Positions 61,351 through 64,000 of a stretch of DNA of 64,000 nucleotides are shown piece after piece. A program made the translations under genes and the position numbers. The notes beneath the pieces are model-generated. The model saw only the letters and a program-made list of their open reading frames with translations. It had not been told where the DNA came from and searched no databases. Positions within the stretch are counted from its first letter, which is position 1; each line of letters opens with the position of its first letter. The stretch is from Loxodes magnus (taxonomy: Eukaryota > Ciliophora > Karyorelictea > Loxodida > Loxodidae): the NCBI GenBank assembly GCA_946699065.1, contig CAMPDV010000082.1, forward strand, positions 186,001-250,000. Reading direction: 5' to 3'.

Positions 61351-62730
61351 TCAGATAAATAATCCTCTTGAAAGTCCATCAAGCATTTTTCTAACATGAA
61401 TCTTCTCCTTAACTGCTACTACTTCATTCTAAAATGTTTTCTCTCCAACAATTGCAAGTATTCTATTAGTTGGTAGTATTAATTATTTTTTTGATACTAT
61501 TGTGTCATGGAGTTAGCATTTCTCTCTTCAAGATTAAATTTCTTCTTTAGATATATTATCATAGAGCAACGAATATGCATATTCGTGTATTCAAGAGGTT
61601 TCTAAAGCTTTTATTTACTTGTTGGATTTTAATTTTCTGTATGCTTCATTCCAATTAACAAACTTTTGGCTTAAAAGTTGATTAGCCATCTGCATACTTA
61701 TATTAAGATCATTGCTTTATAAATGAGACATAAACACTGTAATAGGATTTTCCAAATAATCTCTACACGCTAAAGGCAGTCTTTGTCCATATCATCGCTT
61801 TTGGTATATAATGTCTTAAATCAAGTTGTTGTTTATCTCATCTTATTCAATATGCAAACTACAAAAAACAAGAATTTAATTACTCACACGGAATTAGGAG
61901 AAATCTCTAAAAATCTTGCTATAGTCTTAGCAAAAAGATCATTTATTAATGTTTATATCCTAAGAATCATCATGCTTAATGCTTGTTAGTTGATAAACAG
62001 CAGTTCATCTTATTCCTTAGGTTTGAAAATAACTAAGTATTTGCAGTGTTTTAGTTGTTCTAAGACCAGTTACTAAGATTAATTGGTATTTGCTTTAAAG
62101 TATCTGAAGGGATTGTACAGTTTGAGGTCTTAGAACTAGTTCATTTTGTAGGTTGAAATAGCCAATTACTCCCTCAAAGTTAAAGATTATAATAGGTAAG
62201 TTGGAGCTTATTTATCTAATGAATAAATTTCTTAAAAATCATACTTTCTTTCTCATTATTTGTAGACTAGGAATGCTAAAGTTCTTTAAGTTAAGGATTA
62301 TACTTTATCTAGCCAAATTTCCACACACGCATTGCTAACAAGTTAGAGGGCGTTTGTTGAGCTTAAGAGGATAGAAAGGTGGTAAAGAAGTTAATCTTTT
62401 GAGCTCGTTCATTTTATCAAAAGAATGCATATAAAAGTTGAATTAATTGAATTATTCTTCTATTCAAAGCATTTCCTCAAAGTTCCTCATATTCCCTAGC
62501 TAAGCAATAATTTTCATTTGATAAGGATCAAATTTAGGTTTAAGTTAGGCAGATTGAGTTTATTTGTCTTATAAATTTTTCTTACAAGGTATTCTTATTC
62601 TTTTATACATTTTAGGAACGTTAGTGCTTTATCTTATTATCTTCTTCAAAGGCATAGGTGTTTTTTAGCTTTTTAATTAGAGCTAAACGAAATCCTATGA
62701 TTAATAGTTTATTGAAGAGTTCTCAGTCAT
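61351..62730 (-). CDS. degenerate HAD/NLI-type phosphatase-like protein
   Basis: 459 residues, intronless, from ATG (62728-62730, MTENSSINYQSQDFVQ) to TGA 61351-61353. A CxxCxC cluster, LTCQQCVCGN, precedes the core. Residues ~180-260 follow the FCP/NLI HAD layout: PIIIFNFEGVIGYF in the position of hhhDLDxTL, ELVLRPQTVQSLQILQSKYQ like LRPGxxxFLxxLxxxYE, and LILVTGLRTTK for motif II. The nucleophilic Asp is Asn and the second Asp is Glu, so it is probably not a phosphatase. The C-terminal ~200 residues, including QKRWYGQRLPLACRDYLENP, are helical and unknown. Many Trp are TGA. Confidence 0.6.
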
Positions 62731-63542
62731 CTTAAACTTAGACCCTAGTAGAATTAGTTTAGTTTTCTTTTTGTTTAGCTAAAAAGATTTCTATTCACTT
62801 CAACTTGTATTTTGCTTGAAATACTATTTGGATAAACTATTTTGTCGTCTAATGTAAGGAAGAGTGAAAGACTCATTTTATTCGTTCATGTTTATTTTTA
62901 AATTTCACTAATATTATAAAATTAAGCCTAAAAGCTATTTAGCTATATAATCCTGAACTATTCTAATTCTATCATCTGTAAACTATTAACTATTTTAAGC
63001 ATTTTATATGTTAAGTGCACCTCTTTTGCTTAATTAGATTCAATAAAATTTATAATTATTAAATTTGTAAATATAAGTAATATATTGAGATATAGGGTGT
63101 TCTAGATATAGATAATAAATGTATTGCTATTATTGTTTAAATACTGATAGCTATTTTATATTGTCTTTATCTTTATTACCAATCTAAACTCTATTGCTTT
63201 CCTTAATCCACTACTTCTTTATTGCTCTACTATATTTTAATCTTTTAGCTTTTTTACTACTCTTAGTATAAGTAAATAACTAAACTAATAATAGATAAAG
63301 AAAGAGTAACTTATATTAATAAATAAGGTAAGCAGCATGAAATAAATAGTGGCATATAATGTTGTTATATAATGTATTAGAAATAGAAACTTAGAAATAG
63401 TAGGGTATTAAAAGAGTCAATAATGTGAATTGGCTGGAGTACAAAGCAAAGAGGACTATTGAAAAGACAAAGAATACAAATGGCTAAATTTAATTAAAAT
63501 ATCTATCCAATTATCTCTTATAGTTATATTTTACTAATAAAA
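62731..63542. other. divergent intergenic region
   Basis: A+T-rich spacer before the dynein-stalk-like gene. It shows no coding continuation of a longer dynein chain upstream of 63543. Confidence 0.45.
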
Positions 63543-64000
63543 ATGATCAATTAAGTAAATTGCTATATCTAAGAGTAGGAAAAATTAGTTTATGAGTGCT
63601 AGTCTACTATTGAAAAAGTAAATCTATTTTGACTTTTTCTTTATTTTACAGACTAAACTGAACATTTGGAGTTCAAAAGCCGATCTTGGCTTATAGAAAA
63701 AAAAACTATAAAAATTCCAGGAAAAATTGTCAGAAGAGGAGTAGAATTACTAAACAGTAGTGTAGCAAATTACTTAACTAAGTAATTTTTAATGTTCAGA
63801 TAAAGAAAACAAAGAGATTGCTAAAAACTTTACTAAAGAAGATAGTAGTATATTGCACTAGTTAAAAGACCCTCCTAAATATCTCTCTGAAATTGTTGAT
63901 ATTCTTTTATTAGTGCTGGGTTATAGTAGTAGATCCTGAAAAGTATTTAAGGTATGCTAATAACAGTATATAGATTTTAGTTATAGACCACCAATAATTT
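63543..64000 (+). CDS. dynein-stalk-like protein, 5' part, runs off the window
   Basis: From ATG 63543 (MINQVNCYIQEQEKLVYECQ) through a 34-nt intron at about 63626-63659 the frame gives a coiled coil (LQKFQEKLSEEEQNYQTVVQ) and then LKDPPKYLSEIVDILLLVLG followed by YSSRSWK. The latter resembles the dynein heavy chain segment before the microtubule-binding stalk (LKSPPxxVxxVxxAVxxLLG...WxxAK). Dynein chains have thousands of residues before this point, and none is visible upstream, so this is either a short stalk-only protein or one with distant exons. An unspliced frame over the same DNA is also open. The 3' end lies outside. Confidence 0.4.

Noticed and set aside
61351-62730. A spliced alternative frame with a 29-nt intron in the HAD-like gene
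   Set aside because: One continuous frame without an intron runs from 62730 to the TGA and contains all family-like motifs; the alternative was coincidental.

Overview
The window reads as nuclear DNA of a karyorelictean ciliate, most likely Loxodes or a close relative. Conserved genes on both strands run in frame through TAA and TAG, which fall where glutamine is expected. TGA falls where tryptophan is conserved (TTL, XPR1-like exporter, GT13 enzyme, aspartic proteases), yet TGA is also the terminator of about 25 genes. This matches the karyorelict nuclear code (NCBI table 27). Other signs fit: about 75% A+T, compact genes, GT..AG introns of 16-34 nt (mode 16-19), and many axonemal genes. Species assignment is inference.

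Layout. 0-5 kb: a Gln-rich coiled-coil gene and a membrane-bound LamG-like/GT13 glycosyltransferase. 5-9 kb (minus): an NDR-type kinase, a small Cys-rich protein, nicotinate phosphoribosyltransferase. 10-13 kb (plus): SSNA1/DIP13 and a membrane-anchored TTL-like ligase. 14-18 kb: short coiled-coil genes and MAT1 (CDK-activating kinase/TFIIH). 19-23 kb (minus): a Cys-rich aspartic protease and a long coiled-coil protein. 23-27 kb: small unknowns and a secreted acidic protein with three internal repeats. 29-35 kb (minus): a WD40 protein and an SPX-EXS phosphate exporter. 35-43 kb: a second aspartic protease, two low-complexity proteins, a ZnF-UBP/USP deubiquitinase and a LINE 3' fragment. 44-48 kb: HslV, ribosomal protein uS10, a possible MIT-domain protein. 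49-55 kb: phosphoenolpyruvate synthase and a degenerate histidine-kinase-like protein. 57-64 kb: CFAP53, a CFAP20-domain protein, a TTC29-like TPR protein, a degenerate HAD phosphatase-like protein, and the start of a dynein-stalk-like gene.

The main theme is ciliary: SSNA1, TTL, CFAP53, the CFAP20-domain protein, TTC29 and the dynein-like gene all relate to axonemes or basal bodies. The rest is housekeeping (translation, proteolysis, NAD synthesis, phosphate and PEP metabolism, transcription/cell cycle), secretory proteases and unknowns.

The most interesting points are: (i) five genes whose recognisable coding part has no in-frame TGA nearby and seems to end at TAA, one only 2 nt before the next gene's ATG; (ii) a converging gene pair whose stop codons overlap; (iii) an exon that contributes only the ATG; (iv) catalytically degenerate kinase-like and phosphatase-like proteins; (v) noncoding DNA strongly poor in TGA/TCA compared with TAG/CTA. 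All translations were made by eye with TAA/TAG=Gln and TGA=Trp or stop; ends marked uncertain should be treated so.
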